Assembly: GCA_037954665.1 (NCBI GenBank)
Contig: JBBMOL010000445.1
Span: forward strand, 124,001-188,000
Length of the DNA: 64,000 bases
Reading direction: 5' to 3'
Source of the DNA: Laguncularia racemosa
Taxonomy: Eukaryota > Streptophyta > Magnoliopsida > Myrtales > Combretaceae
The notes beneath the pieces are model-generated. The model searched no databases. It had not been told where the DNA came from and was given only the letters and a program-made list of their open reading frames with translations. Shown here one piece after another: positions 1-11,409 of the stretch (positions are counted from its first letter, which is position 1; every line of letters begins with the position of its first letter). The translations under genes were made by a program, and so were the position numbers.

Positions 1-873
1 TGGATTACAAGAATAATAATAACTTCATTGAAAATAATTATCAATTACATATTTATTTTAGGGTTTATTATACCTAAGTATAGAAAACAAAATTAATCCA
101 CCATCAATATGAAAAAAGAAATCAAAATGATGAGAATAATAATTTATAATGACAGAGCAACAACACAATAAATCTCAAAGGAAATTTTTAAACTATAATC
201 TTACTACACCTTAATAATCTTTAAAAATCTAAATTTTGTCCATTGGTTGCTTAGACTCTATACTTCTTTTATAATGATCAAGCGCCTCTCAAGTAGGAAA
301 GTTGTACCTTCCAAAAAATAGAAAGTTGAATCTTTAAAAATTAGAAAATTAAAGCTTCATGAGTTAGGAAATCAATCTTCAGAATTGCTATGAAACTGGA
401 AAAGAATATCTTCATCAACTGTGATTAAGTAGGAAAGTAAATTTCTTCATGACATGACCACAACATAGTTGTGCATTTGCCTGTGTAGCTCTCGTAAAGA
501 AATTTTCACAAATACTTAAAATTTGTACTTCAACATGATCTTTGATAAGGGCGTGCACATGATCCATGTACTTTTGTATGGCTACTTAGCATGGTCATGT
601 ATCTAGTTCTTTAACCCACTTCTTTTATAAGTAGTGCATGATTCCCAACATAAGCATGTGGGTGATTGTGTTGTTTATTACAATAGCTACAACTTATTCA
701 TTTTTTCTCCGACATGCATAAAACTTACATAAATTTGTTCCTTTTAATCCAAAGCTACTTTTAATGGCTAAAATCAAAATTAAAAGCAAATTAAGGATAA
801 AATCTAATCAAACATGCTTATAAAGGAGACATATACTATGCAAAAGTCAAATAATTATAAGTGTTTTACAACA
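1..873 (-). repeat. 3' LTR of the Athila/Tat-type element (partial)
   Basis: Positions 1-873 align collinearly with 12023-12891; position 30 matches 12052, and both end in GTGTTTTACAACA. By eye, identity is roughly 85%. The rest of this LTR lies left of the window. Confidence 0.8.
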
Positions 874-3063
874 CTTATAAAATGTTCCCACAATATAAAT
901 CAGAGAAAATATTAATGAGGACAAGATTATTAAAATGATTAAATTACTATAGTAGAAATCAACCTAATCTAATGCACTTGACCTATTGATATCTCATGAC
1001 TTTAAATTGCATTCAATTCATCAAAATAGTAGCAACTTTTGTATATTCTTTTCTTAATCACATAGCAATGTAGTATAAGCACTAGATAATGGAGTTTAAT
1101 AGCTAATCTATGTAAATCAGAGTTTAATCAAGCAATTTAAACAAATATTTATAAACTTAAAATTAGATTTAACATCAACTAATTAAGAAAAAATTATACA
1201 AAATTTTTTCCACTAAAATAAAATGTATACTCCTCCTTTTTCATCTTGCTAAGCGCCATAGTGTTAAGCAAAGGCATGCTACGTTTATCTCCCAAAATTC
1301 TTCCTCATTTATTTTTCTTTTAACTAGGAGTTTTTTTTTTTTTATAGCAACATGAAGTAGTTCCATTGGTCAGTAAGTTCTAAGCTAGACAATCTTGTGT
1401 TACTAAGTTTTAAGATACACATTTGAACTTTCACTAACTCCATTGCTTTTTATTTTATTAAGTTTAGTTTTCTCAGACTTTTCTTTTAACCCATGCAACA
1501 AGCTTTTGGCTGATGATCCCGAGCTCATTACTTAAGTCAAAAGGTGTTATCCCCCAAGGAGCACTCTGCATGATTAATTACTCGAATCAACGAGACCCAC
1601 TACTAAACTTTATTTTACTTTATTTATTTATTTTCATCTCCTAAGTTTTTATTATTTTGGGGGAAAAACCTTTAAGAGACAGACTTCGTCTCTTCAATTA
1701 TTTAAGATCATAATGCTCTTTAGAAGCTTCAAAGGAATGGGCATACATCAAAGTAAGCTTAAAAGCATGGACTCCTAATTCCTAACTAGTGACATTGCTC
1801 CAAATCTAAGTCTTAAATCTAAGCTTAAATAACTTGTAAGTCTACTTCACATAGATTTCAAAATTTAGCTCCAATCAAGGGTTTTAAGTCCATTAATGAC
1901 TAAGAAAGAACAATACAAGAAAATTATAAGAAAAAAAATTACTTAGAAAGTTGCTTAATTTTGTGAATGCAATTTGAATTAATTATTATGTTAGTGCTAC
2001 TTAGGTGATTTTCATTTATAGCAATCAATCATAGTGTATGCATGGCTCATAATATCTCCTTCCCCACACTTAGAGTTGTACATTGTTCCCAATGTACACA
2101 AGAAAACAAAAAAATCAAATAAGATAAAGTAAAACTAATAGGAAAGGGAGTCTTGAAAAAATATTCCCGATCATTCAATACATAAATCCTTGCAAAAAGA
2201 AAGAAAAGTGAAAGCAAAAAAAAAAAACAATAAAAGAAAAAAAAACTACACTTGGCTACAGCAATTAACACAAAAAAGAAATAAATAGTTGTTATGTAAT
2301 TATAGACTAAATAAAGCAATAAGAAAATAACATAAGACTTAGTCTCCTCATCCTCATCATCATCAACATCCATTGGATCAATGGGGCTATACTCCTCATC
2401 ATCGTCATCCAAGTCCTCAGGTAGTGGAATTAAAATATAGCTATGTGCAGACAAGAGCTCCACACATGTTTTCACTCAGTTTACCTTCGATTTCAATCGT
2501 TCGAAGTTCCTCCTAAACTCCATACTGTACTTTTGCTAAGTAATCTACATGGACCTCTATATACTCATCATCTAATGCATCATGTGCAAGAGGTCGGATG
2601 TTTCTTCCTTGGAGGTAGTAGATGAGTGAGTGGGTGGTGGTGGTGGTATGTCTTGCTTTTCCTCTTAGGTTGTTGCTGGTGGGGCAAAAGGGGCATCTCT
2701 AAAGACTATTCTCATGGCTTATAGCAATTCAATTTATATAGAGGTCATTAGGCATGCTAGTTGCATAGGTGGTAGTCTTCTAAATATGCCTATTTACTTA
2801 ATCAATCTCATGATGTATAGACTAGCACAAATAAAACCAACCCATGCATCATGGGATTGACGTCTAATAAAGCTCGCTAAGGCGATCTCAAGATGAATGG
2901 GTCATTGCTCTATCAAGTTATGTAGATAGAAAATATTGGAAGTACCTACCACACTAAAGCTATGCCTTCAACTGCTCAATGTGTGGGCTAACAATTAGTG
3001 TAGGTATCGATGAGATAGATTATGCAAGGTAAATGCCTTAGATCTTTTTAGGCCATAAATTGT
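874..3063 (-). other. 3' non-coding part of the Athila/Tat-type element
   Basis: It contains the stretch at 1240-1600 (CAACAAGCTTTTGGCTGATG and neighbours) and the CCCACACTTAGAGTTGTACA block at 2063, both typical of the region between pol and the 3' LTR in this clade. Apart from the acidic frame at 2047-2475, no coding sequence was seen. Confidence 0.55.
2047..2475 (-). other. acidic open frame in the 3' part of the Athila/Tat-type element
   Basis: 142 codons on the minus strand. The first half is acidic (PLPEDLDDDDEEYSPIDPMDVDDDEDEE) and the second half is a low-complexity hydrophobic translation of A/T runs. It sits just before the conserved CTAAGTGTGGGG sequence that precedes the 3' LTR, where these elements sometimes hold a further ORF. 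It is probably a remnant of such an ORF rather than a host gene. Confidence 0.35.
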
Positions 3064-3793
3064 TGATGTGCTTAAGACCAATTACAAGTTTACAAATGCA
3101 AATGAGGATCAATTGAATGATATATGATCAAAATGTCATGAACCTTAAATTGAAAATGAAACCTAAAATGGCATGAAAAAAAAGGATAAAAAAAAAAAAG
3201 AAGAAGAACTAATTCCTCACCAGATATTACTCACTAGTTTGAATTATGATGGATTTGATGTTGTTGATATTACACACAACAAGGATCAAATCCCACTCGC
3301 CACACTTCAAGAAGAAATGATAAGAGCAAATAGCATGAAAGGAAGTGTCCCTCACAGTTTTCAATATCTAAAAAATGATGTGTCAAAAGTCCCTTACAAA
3401 ACCTAATTAGCAAGTATTTATACCCTACTCTAAACAAGGAAATTACAGTAATGCCAAATAGTTAAAAACCGGTCCTATGATTCACTTGAAGAACTGATTC
3501 TCCACGTGAAAGAGAAGTGAAGATGGCCGATTTTTCTCAAGTGAAATGTAAATGAAATGAAGTTTAGTTCCCCTTGTCTTTGTAGGTTCAATTTAGTTCA
3601 TAATGGACAGTGATCTACTCATAAAGCAATTGCTGTTATGCTTGATCGTCTTCTTGTAAAAACCGACAAAAATGTACCTGTTAAAATTTTAAAACAATTA
3701 CTATAAAATAAATAAAGATAAATGTGAATGTCTGAGTTCCATTTGGTTCAAGTAGGCTTCATAATGCCAAGTCTAGAGGTTTGATTCCCATCA
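3064..3793 (-). repeat. solo LTR related to the 6640-10630 element
   Basis: It starts TGATGTGCTT and ends GATTCCCATCA, as do the LTRs at 6640 and 9972. It shares their TTCATAATG, AGAGGTTTGATTCCCATCA and AGTATTTATACC segments but is much more diverged. Flanks are ATTGT before and ACTGT after, a five-base duplication with one change. There is no internal domain beside it. The strand is given by analogy with the full element. Confidence 0.6.
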
Positions 3794-5200
3794 ACTGTCT
3801 CAGTACTAATTTACCGCTAGTAATTTCTCTCACTTACCCCCTAGGGCATATTTGTTAGGAGTTTTGCATAAGCATCGATCTTGGTGAATTCCTCATCATA
3901 CAAACCCATCAACATTGAGAATTGTGTAATATTCATTTGGTACATGTCTTCACTCACTCAAAAATGGATCCTATTATTGATTCCTCAAGATACATGATCC
4001 TTAACCAAGGCAAAGGTAGTCATGAACTCCAATATGAGTTCTATGTACATTAGCTCCTTTATCCTAAAAAGCTTATCCTATCCCCTTAGACTAATAAGCT
4101 CGCACACCTAATCATCTAGGCTTACTAGTTGCAATGCCTCCCAACCTATGTAGCATAAATGTCGAAATGGCTTGTCTTAGAGTTACTCAAAGTGCTTTTT
4201 ATGCACCAGAGCATTAAACTAAAACATGGGGTTTTGATGAGGTCGATAGGCTGGAGTTGCATTCCTTGGTGGTGCATTAAGGTTGGTGTTATCAACCTAA
4301 TGTTGTTTCTTTGAAGGCTAATGTGAGCATTTGAGCGGCATGTTGTCTTGAAGATGGGTCAACTTGGGCATGCGCATAGTTGTGTGGATGCTTATGCATC
4401 TCTTAGACTTTTTTTACTTGGTTTCCTTTTCTATAGTAGCATAACCAAGTACACGACCGCATAGTTGATCGTATATCTCTTAAAGGGACATTGGGGGTGG
4501 TTCCAATGTAACCACTCTAATGCTTAAGTTAACACAAGTGTGTTTATGAAACTAGTAAGCTGAAGAGAGATTGAAACAACTTAATAGGTGTAGTAATTTT
4601 GTGGTAGGTGGATTTATCTTGTGTCTCACATTTACGTTGCTTCCCATGTAAGTTACATCTTCCTCAACTCCCCTCATCTATCAAATAAGGCCAACCTAAG
4701 CTCATGATTGATCCAAGTTGTACATTGGAGCTCAAATTGATCACCAGTTCTTGGATTAGGATCTAAGAGCTTGGATTCTAGTCTTTAGAGCCCAGTTGTA
4801 AGCTTAGGTAGGTCAAATTGGACTTAAGAGGCCTAAGTCCAAAAAGTGCTATCAACATTCATGTATTCATCTATCTTAAAGTCCTTCAAGAGACATATAC
4901 GTGCAATTGGCCTTGTAGGATGCACGGGAAATTACATGGTCATGTTGTTGGCCTTATATCTCTCAACAATTTCCATACTTAGCCAATTTTTTCCCTATTT
5001 TCAACTCCTACAAAACACAACTCTTTCTAAATGTAATTAAGTGTAAAATAAAGAATATAACCACAAATAACTAGGTGAAAACTAAAACTAAAAAAAAAAA
5101 AACAAATTAAACTAAACAAAATCAAATAAAACTAAACTAAATGAAGCTTGGTTTGCATCTCAAGAAGTGCTTTTGTCAAACATTGTTAGCTTAATGGACT
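3794..5200 (-). other. non-coding interior of the Athila/Tat-type element
   Basis: No domain was recognised on either strand. Short frames such as 4846-5040 have no family resemblance. The stretch 5080-5140 is A-rich with repeated AAACTAAA units. By position it belongs to the pol-less interior of the outer element. Confidence 0.4.
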
Positions 5201-5483
5201 TCACACTCACTAATCAAGGGTGATCGTAATCCCTTCCACATTCCTTGCTTAAACACATTTAGACAATCTATCTCACCTTAAATGAGGTATAACTCCATGG
5301 AATCTTTATGAATGATTTCCTACATGCAACTTGAAGCAGCCATATCAATTTAACAAGTATCATCATGCTCAAGGGAATGTCTCATCACATCAAAAGCCTC
5401 AAAAGCTAATTCCTCATCACCGACCCAAGAATTAACTTACCATCACCTACATCAATAACCGCTTTTGCTATAGCTAAATATAG

Positions 5484-5680
5484 TCAACCTAAGATTAATG
5501 GTACTTCAATATTTACATCCATATCGAATATTACAAAATCTATTGGAAAGATAAAAATGCCAACTTTCACCAATACATCTTCAATCATGCTTTTAGAAAA
5601 TTTTACAAACCCATCAACAAGTTGCAAACTCATTCTAGTTGTTGGCTTAAGTTCTCCTAGTAAGGTAAACCTTTTCACTA
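5484..5680 (-). pseudogene. retropepsin fragment of the Athila/Tat-type element
   Basis: An open 64-codon frame reads LGELKPTTRMSLQLVDGF, IEDVLVKVGIFIFPIDFVI and NIEVPLILG. This is the C-terminal part of the aspartic protease domain of Athila/Tat elements, including the closing ILG. The stretch to about 5200 (DEELAFEAFDVMRHSLE) is the linker that normally precedes reverse transcriptase, here with stops. No reverse transcriptase motif follows. Confidence 0.75.
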
Positions 5681-5999
5681 GATCTTCCTAAATCTTAGCA
5701 AGTCACCAATTAAAAAGGTAAAGTAAAACTTCCTAAATCTTTTAATTTTTTTGACAACTTGTTTTATAGGATCATAGAACATTCTTCATCGAAAGTGACT
5801 ATTGAGATCTCCTCTAATTTCCGTTAGTTTGATAGTAAGTCTTAAAACTTTGCATACTTTAACATTTGCAACAATGTCTCAACAAAAGGTAAATTAAAGA
5901 ATTTTTGGAACAAACTTCTTTGCTTTTAGAGTTTTCTCAATATCTTTCTCTTTCTTTTCACTTTCTTGTAGAAGCTCCTTTTCACTAGATTTTTGTTCA

Positions 6000-6639
6000 A
6001 ATTGAAATTCTTTTTCACTTCTTAAGGTAATTGCTTTAACCTATTCTCTAAGACTTCTTTCTATGTTTTCAAGCAATGTACCGTGTGGTCATTAGAAACC
6101 ATTATTACAATCTACCCAATTTGATTATCTAAATTCTAGATTAAAGCCTCTTGATTCCTCAATGACACTTTTGTGGCTTAGAAGTAGGTCTCTAAGGTAT
6201 GGATGAATTTTGTCAACAAGTCTTCTAAACTTGGCTTCTTTTCTAGTGATGGAGGTGGTTGTTGGAATCCAAGTAGAATATTCCTTTATTGATTTCTCAA
6301 TGAAAAGTTATGATGATTCCTCCATCCTAGATTACAAGTGCTGTTGTAAGGGTTGTATTGCTGCTCGTTTAGATTCCCTACATAGTCAACATTTTTATTA
6401 ATATTATTTAAAGAATCTGACTGATATAAGGTTTATGTAAGGGATATTCCATCGACTTTCTTGCTCAACACTTCAACTTATGCTGCAAAAATAGTAATAG
6501 TGTTGACATCATAGGTTCTTGATGCCTTAGTTATCTCGCCCTTATTGCATTCCATTGGTAGTTACTCATGGCTATGCTTTCAATCACGCTTTAGGCCTTC
6601 TCAAGTGTTTTATTATTCAACATACCTTCAGCCACTATA
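6000..6639 (-). pseudogene. gag C-terminal half of the Athila/Tat-type element
   Basis: Minus-strand reading continues the gag split by the nested insertion: MSNYQWNAIRA, YDVNTITIFAA, VEVLSKKVDGIS and QQYNPYNS, with stops and shifts. The left end is uncertain. The following stretch is rich in Glu/Lys/Gln codons. Confidence 0.6.
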
Positions 6640-7299
6640 TGATGTGCTTCAAATGAATTTCATTACAAATCAAAGAAAAGAAGAACAATTGACTCTAACT
6701 TCCAACTATTGGCGTAAACCCTAGCTAAAATAATCCTAATTGCGTAATGGTGAAATAGAAAAAAAAAAATCTAATTACACACTAGATATTACACACTAGT
6801 AATAACCAGAAAGGCTAGAGAATTACTTATATTACGCACAATAATTCTTAAGCAAAAACTCACCACAATTTCAATTTGAAATTGATAAGAGTGGATGTGT
6901 GAAAGAGGATGTTCCATGGCAACAATATCTGAAATTTTATATCCAAAAAGTCTCTCAACAAAACCTAAACAACAAGTATTTATACCATACCTAAATATGG
7001 AAAAATAACCTAAGTAACTAGTACACATGGTTGATCCCTTCAAGCTTCAATCACGGTCACAAGAAGCAAACACAAGACTGGTTCTCCCTTAGTTCAATTT
7101 AGTACATAATGGATTGTGACCATTCACAACCTAATTGCTATTGTATTCAATCGTCTTCCTGTAATACTGACAATTATACCTGCTTAAAAAAAATGCAAAA
7201 CAAATTACATCAAATAAATAAAGACAATATGTGAATGTCTTCGTTCCTTTTGTTCGAGAAGATTTCATAATGCTAGGTCAAGAGGTTTGATTCCCATCA
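6640..7299 (-). repeat. 3' LTR of the nested gag-protease element
   Basis: Starts TGATGTGCTTC and ends TTCCCATCA. Collinear with 9972-10630. Preceded by CTATA. Confidence 0.85.
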
Positions 7300-7433
7300 T
7301 CCCCTCGAGCCTGTGGAAGATTTGCCTTCAAATTTAATGGATCTTTTCCTAGACTAAAAACTTTATTTTGCATGTACTTATCGCCCTAAAGTCTTAATTG
7401 TCTAGTAGTTTTGTTGATTTGTTCTTAGAACTC

Positions 7434-7753
7434 TTATACCTCAACCGATGACATAGGAGTCAAGATAATCCGTTCTCCATCCTTGCAAAACACATGGGTG
7501 TTTCTAAACCAATCATGCACTACTCTTCTGTCAAATAGCCAAGGTCTACCCAGTAGTATATGAAATGCGCACATAGGAAGAACATCACAAATAATTTCAT
7601 CATGGTATTTTTTCCCTATGCTGATTGGAACCTTAGCCCTTTGAGTGATAAATAGACTATTTTGTACACTCAACCAATGCAATTTATAGGGATGAGGATG
7701 TAGACTAGTGACTAGCTGCAATCTATGAAATTAGTGCAACTACCACCATCAAT
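7434..7753 (-). pseudogene. aspartic protease-like domain of the nested element
   Basis: The minus strand at 7730-7753 codes for IDGGSCTN, keeping the catalytic aspartate and Gly. A stop follows, then an open frame reads HPHPYKLHWLSV, RAKVPISIGKKYHDEIICDV and HILLGRPWLFDRRVVHD. The match to the protease at 42259-42933 is clear (PYKLQWLN, LLGRPWQFDRKVLHD). This is the last recognisable domain before the 3' LTR. Confidence 0.75.
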
Positions 7754-8079
7754 GAAAAGAATACATAAATTACCTCGAACCCGACAAGGAGTATGGAACA
7801 GGTTTTCCCTCTATATTTCCCCAACATCTAGAGATATAGTCATTATCCTCCACAATACGTTAATAGACAGATATTTATCATTTCCCTTGTCTTCACATGT
7901 TTCAACAGGATCATCATAATACTCCTATAACACTATTGACAAATCATTAGGCTCCAGTATCTCCTCTTTTCCCTCCGAATTTTCCACCTCCATAGCAGTC
8001 ATCACTCTTTTGTTGGGACACTGAGCATCCATGCGTCCAAATCTATGCATTTGAAGCATTTGATTTGACTCATCTTTCC

Positions 8080-8888
8080 ACTTGTTGATCCTAGCAATGT
8101 TTATCGAATATCAGCCCCAACAACCTCTTTTCCCTTTCTAGAGATTTCCCTCTCCCTATCAGTAATAGTTGTATTTGTGTCCATAATCTTATCAATTCTC
8201 TTTTGTTCCATCTGCTGACTATCTAACCCATGAGATTTCGTAGAAGTACCATACCTGTTGCTCGTAGCTTTAAATGGGTTGGATCGCCTCTATCTTATCA
8301 CTTTCAAAGCTAGCTGGATAGCTTCCTCAAGGGTATCATACCTCTAGAGCTCTACAGTACAAGCAATTTCATGCTTTAACCCCAACACAAATTGTGCTAG
8401 GGTTTGTTCAGGCAGTTCAACTAACCCATATCTTATCATCAGTATCTCGAACTCTCGTACATACTTGTAAACCGTTTTGCCTTCCTGCCTTTGTGTTTAG
8501 AGACGCATAAACAACTCCTGCCTATAGTGCTCAAGATAAACCTCCTTCTCATAACCCGCTTCATTTCTTACCATGAATGTATCTCTGCCTCACCATCCTT
8601 TCGCCTACTAGTCACAAGATTCTTCCACCATAAGGCGACATAACCAATGAACTCAACAACTACAAGGCGAACTCGAGTGTGATCGTTAATCTCATAACAT
8701 TCAAATAGGCCCTCAACCTTATCTTCCCAATCCAAGTAGTCTTCTATAGAACCCCTTCCAACAAATGAAGGCATCTGCAATTTCACATATTTTAAGCCCC
8801 GAGGTGGTCTGAAATCACGATTAGGGTAAGGCTCATTTTCAAAATTATCATCCCTTTCCTCCCTAAAAGCATGATAATCACCTTCCAT
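8080..8888 (-). pseudogene. gag of the nested element (broken)
   Basis: The open part (8568-8888, minus) reads FRPPRGLKYVKLQMPSF, EDYLDWEDKVEGLFECYEI and VVVEFIGYVALWWKNL, the usual gypsy gag core. The matching sequence goes on towards 8080 through stops and shifts. A zinc-knuckle remnant (KCFKC ... AQCPNKRVM) lies near 8015-8075 in two frames, with Arg where the ligand His is expected. It is related to the gag at 43034-44062. Confidence 0.75.
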
Positions 8889-9089
8889 CCTCCTACCCCT
8901 ATTTCCTCCAACAACTCTTTCCCTGCGAACATTCTAATAGGCTACCCGAAGTGGGGGTGCTTGAAGGTTTACCACTAGTGATTGTGGCATCGTCATTTGA
9001 TCTACTCATGTTGCTAATGTAGCAATAATAGTGGTGAGATCCTATGATTGTTCTTCTAATGTTCTTCCACTTGCAGTACAACGACCATG

Positions 9090-9950
9090 ACCTCCTCCAA
9101 CCTAACTATCGGCCTCATTGCCAATTCAACCATTTACACTATCATTTGACATGATTTTGAAATTTATATATATATATATACTCACAATTACCCCTTCACA
9201 ACAACCACACACTTTCACGCCAACAACAGCAAACCTTTATGGCACTAACCACAACACAACAACATAACTCACCTTTACGGCACCAACCACCACAATAACA
9301 CAACTCTCCTTCAAACTAACAACAACACCCCACAACACATACATACTCCTACAGTTCAATACATAACTAAGGATACACACACACAGCCATGGTTCAACAT
9401 ACAGCCTCAATGGCTTCACACACACTCCCACACTTCAATACACAACCATGCAACACACTCTCCCACGATTTACTTCACAATCACACTCTCACGGTACCAC
9501 ACCATAACACATACTCAAAATATCACGGCACAAAGCAAATGATTCCAAACTTAGTCAAGGTGCATTCAAAGAAATTAATGCACAATTACTCCACAAGGTA
9601 ATTATGGAATTCAATTTGAAAATATTTCCCAATCTTCACGGAAAGATGACTACCATAAGGAAAAAATTTTGAACTATAAGCTTCCAATTCCGAAGTCAGA
9701 AAGGAACAACATGGCATAATCAACTCAATTACAATTCTAATGGAATCTATTATAATGATTCCTCAAAATTAATCACAGCAAGGAACCCTAAAATCAACCC
9801 TCCTTCAAATTTAACTCACAATTACTATGGAATTAAGGAACAATTCAACACAAGAACTTCAATTCCACTTCTCACAACTTCAATTTCAAAATGAAAGAAC
9901 AAAAACCCTAAATTCCCAATTTGTGATTCACAAATTCCCTTTCCACAAAC
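9090..9950 (-). other. 5' leader of the nested element, CA-rich
   Basis: Between the primer site and gag the plus strand is rich in C and A (ACAACAACC, CACACACTCCC and similar), with a (TA)n run at 9163-9180. Open frames here on both strands are by-products of this composition and match no family. Confidence 0.5.
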
Positions 9951-9954
9951 CCAT

Positions 9955-9966
9955 GCTCTAATACCA
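9955..9966 (-). other. primer binding site, initiator-Met tRNA type
   Basis: The minus strand reads TGGTATTAGAGC a few bases inside the 5' LTR. The usual plant site is TGGTATCAGAGC, so there is one transition. Confidence 0.75.
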
Positions 9967-9971
9967 AATTA

Positions 9972-10630
9972 TGATGTTCTTCAAATGAATTTCATTACAA
10001 ATTAAAGAAAAGAAGAACAATTGACTCCAACTTCCAACTATTGACGTGAACCCTAGCTAGAAGAACCCTAATTGCATGATGATGAAATAGAAAAAAAAAT
10101 CCAATTTCGTACCAAATATTACACACTAGTAATAATCAGAAAAGCTTGAGAATTATTGATATTACGCACAATAATACTTAAGCAAAAACTTACCACAGTT
10201 TTAATTAGAAATTGATAAGAGTAGATGCGTGAAAAAAGGATGTTCCATGGCAACAATATCTGAAATTTTATCTCCAAAAAGTCTCTCAACAAAACCTAAA
10301 CAACAAGTATTTATACCACACCTAAATATGGAAAAATAACCTAAGTAACTAGTACACATGGCCAGTCCCTTCAAGCTTCAATCAAAGTCACAAGGAGCAA
10401 ACACAAGACCCGTTCTCCCTTAGTTCAATTCAGTTCATAATGGACCGTAACCCATTCACAACCTAATTGCTATTGTCTTCGATCATCTTCCTGTAATACC
10501 GAAAATTGTACTTACTTAAAAAAATGCAAAATAAATTACATCAAATAAATAAGGATAGTATGTGAATTTCTTGGTTCCTTTTGCTCAAGAAGATTTCATA
10601 ATGCTAGGTCAAGAGGTTTGATTCCCATCA
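9972..10630 (-). repeat. 5' LTR of the nested gag-protease element
   Basis: Starts TGATGTTCTTC and ends TTCCCATCA. Followed by CTATA. On the minus strand it leads into the primer site at 9955-9966. Confidence 0.85.
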
Positions 10631-10635
10631 CTATA

Positions 10636-11150
10636 TCAATCATTTACTTAGTATTTTGATTTAAGCTTCCATAAAAAGTTTAGATTTGCATCCACAATGG
10701 AAGTCCACGGTGTGGACACCTTCTCAGTAGATCCTTAAATCTCTCCCATGTGTCAAATATTGTCTCTAACTCAATCTATGCGTAAGAAGAAATGTCATTT
10801 TGCAACTTCATAGTCTTGGCTAGTGGAAAATACTTTGCTACAAATTTTTCAATCATCTACCCCCATATAGTAATTGAACCCCTAGGAAGAGAGTTCAACC
10901 ACTATTTTATGTGGTCTCTTAAGGAGAAAGGAAATAATCTTAACTTAATGGTATCTTTTGTGGCCTCATTAATCTTAAAAGTATCACAAATTTCCAAGAA
11001 ATTTGCTATATGTGCGTTTGGATCCTCATCACAAACCATCGAACATAACAAATTGTTAGACTATTTATATAATATTAGGTTTAATTTCAAAGTTGTTAGC
11101 CATGACCATTGGCTTGACAACACTTGAGTTAGCTCCTGTAAGAGATGGTC
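10636..11150 (-). pseudogene. gag N-terminal half of the Athila/Tat-type element
   Basis: The minus-strand translation gives EDPNAHIANFLEICDTFKIN, then LRLFPFSLRDHIK, WLNSLPRGSITIW, EKFVAKYFPLAKTMKLQND and DTWERFKDLLRRCP. These are the standard gag motifs of Athila/Tat elements, in order. Several in-frame stops interrupt it (for example after LRDHIK). The frame is cut at 10635 by the nested element and resumes at 6639. Confidence 0.8.
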
Positions 11151-11385
11151 TTGCACATTCTGACATTGTTCTCTCATTGTTGGCCATGGCTAGTGATCGA
11201 TCATCTTTAGGTTCTTGAGCAAGAACCTTAAATATTTGACTTGCTTTGTAAAATCCTTTAGGTATAAACTAATCAAAAGAAAAAATCTCAAGTTAGAAAA
11301 TTATAAAACTAAATTTTAATGAAAAATAAGTAATAAAAGAAATAATTATTAGATTAATAAGATACAAGTATTCTTAATATCTTAG

Positions 11386-11403
11386 TCCTCAACAATGAGG
11401 CCA
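11386..11403 (-). other. degenerate tRNA-Asp-type primer binding site
   Basis: On the minus strand, just after the 5' LTR end and ATCAAGTTTT, is TGGCCTCATTGTTGAGGA. It resembles the TGGCGCCGTTGCCGGGGA primer site common in Athila/Tat elements, with several substitutions, many of them transition-type. Confidence 0.6.
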
Positions 11404-11409
11404 AAAACT

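Larger units (their letters stand above)
6640..10630 (-). mobile_element. gag-protease Ty3/gypsy element nested in the Athila/Tat-type gag
   Basis: LTRs at 6640-7299 and 9972-10630 (660 and 659 bases, TGATG...CCCATCA) are flanked by a perfect five-base duplication CTATA (6635-6639 and 10631-10635). The primer site at 9955-9966 reads TGGTATTAGAGC on the minus strand, one base from the initiator-Met tRNA type. The interior codes for gag and protease, but no reverse transcriptase or integrase is left in the 2.7 kb. By eye the two LTRs differ at about 9% of positions. Confidence 0.88.

Noticed and set aside
3173..3406. 77-codon plus-strand frame starting with a Lys-rich stretch
   Set aside because: It lies wholly inside the solo LTR 3064-3793, and the Lys run comes from an A-rich tract. 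No family match.
10792..11127. 111-codon plus-strand frame
   Set aside because: It is the opposite-strand shadow of the Athila/Tat gag, whose motifs are clear on the minus strand.
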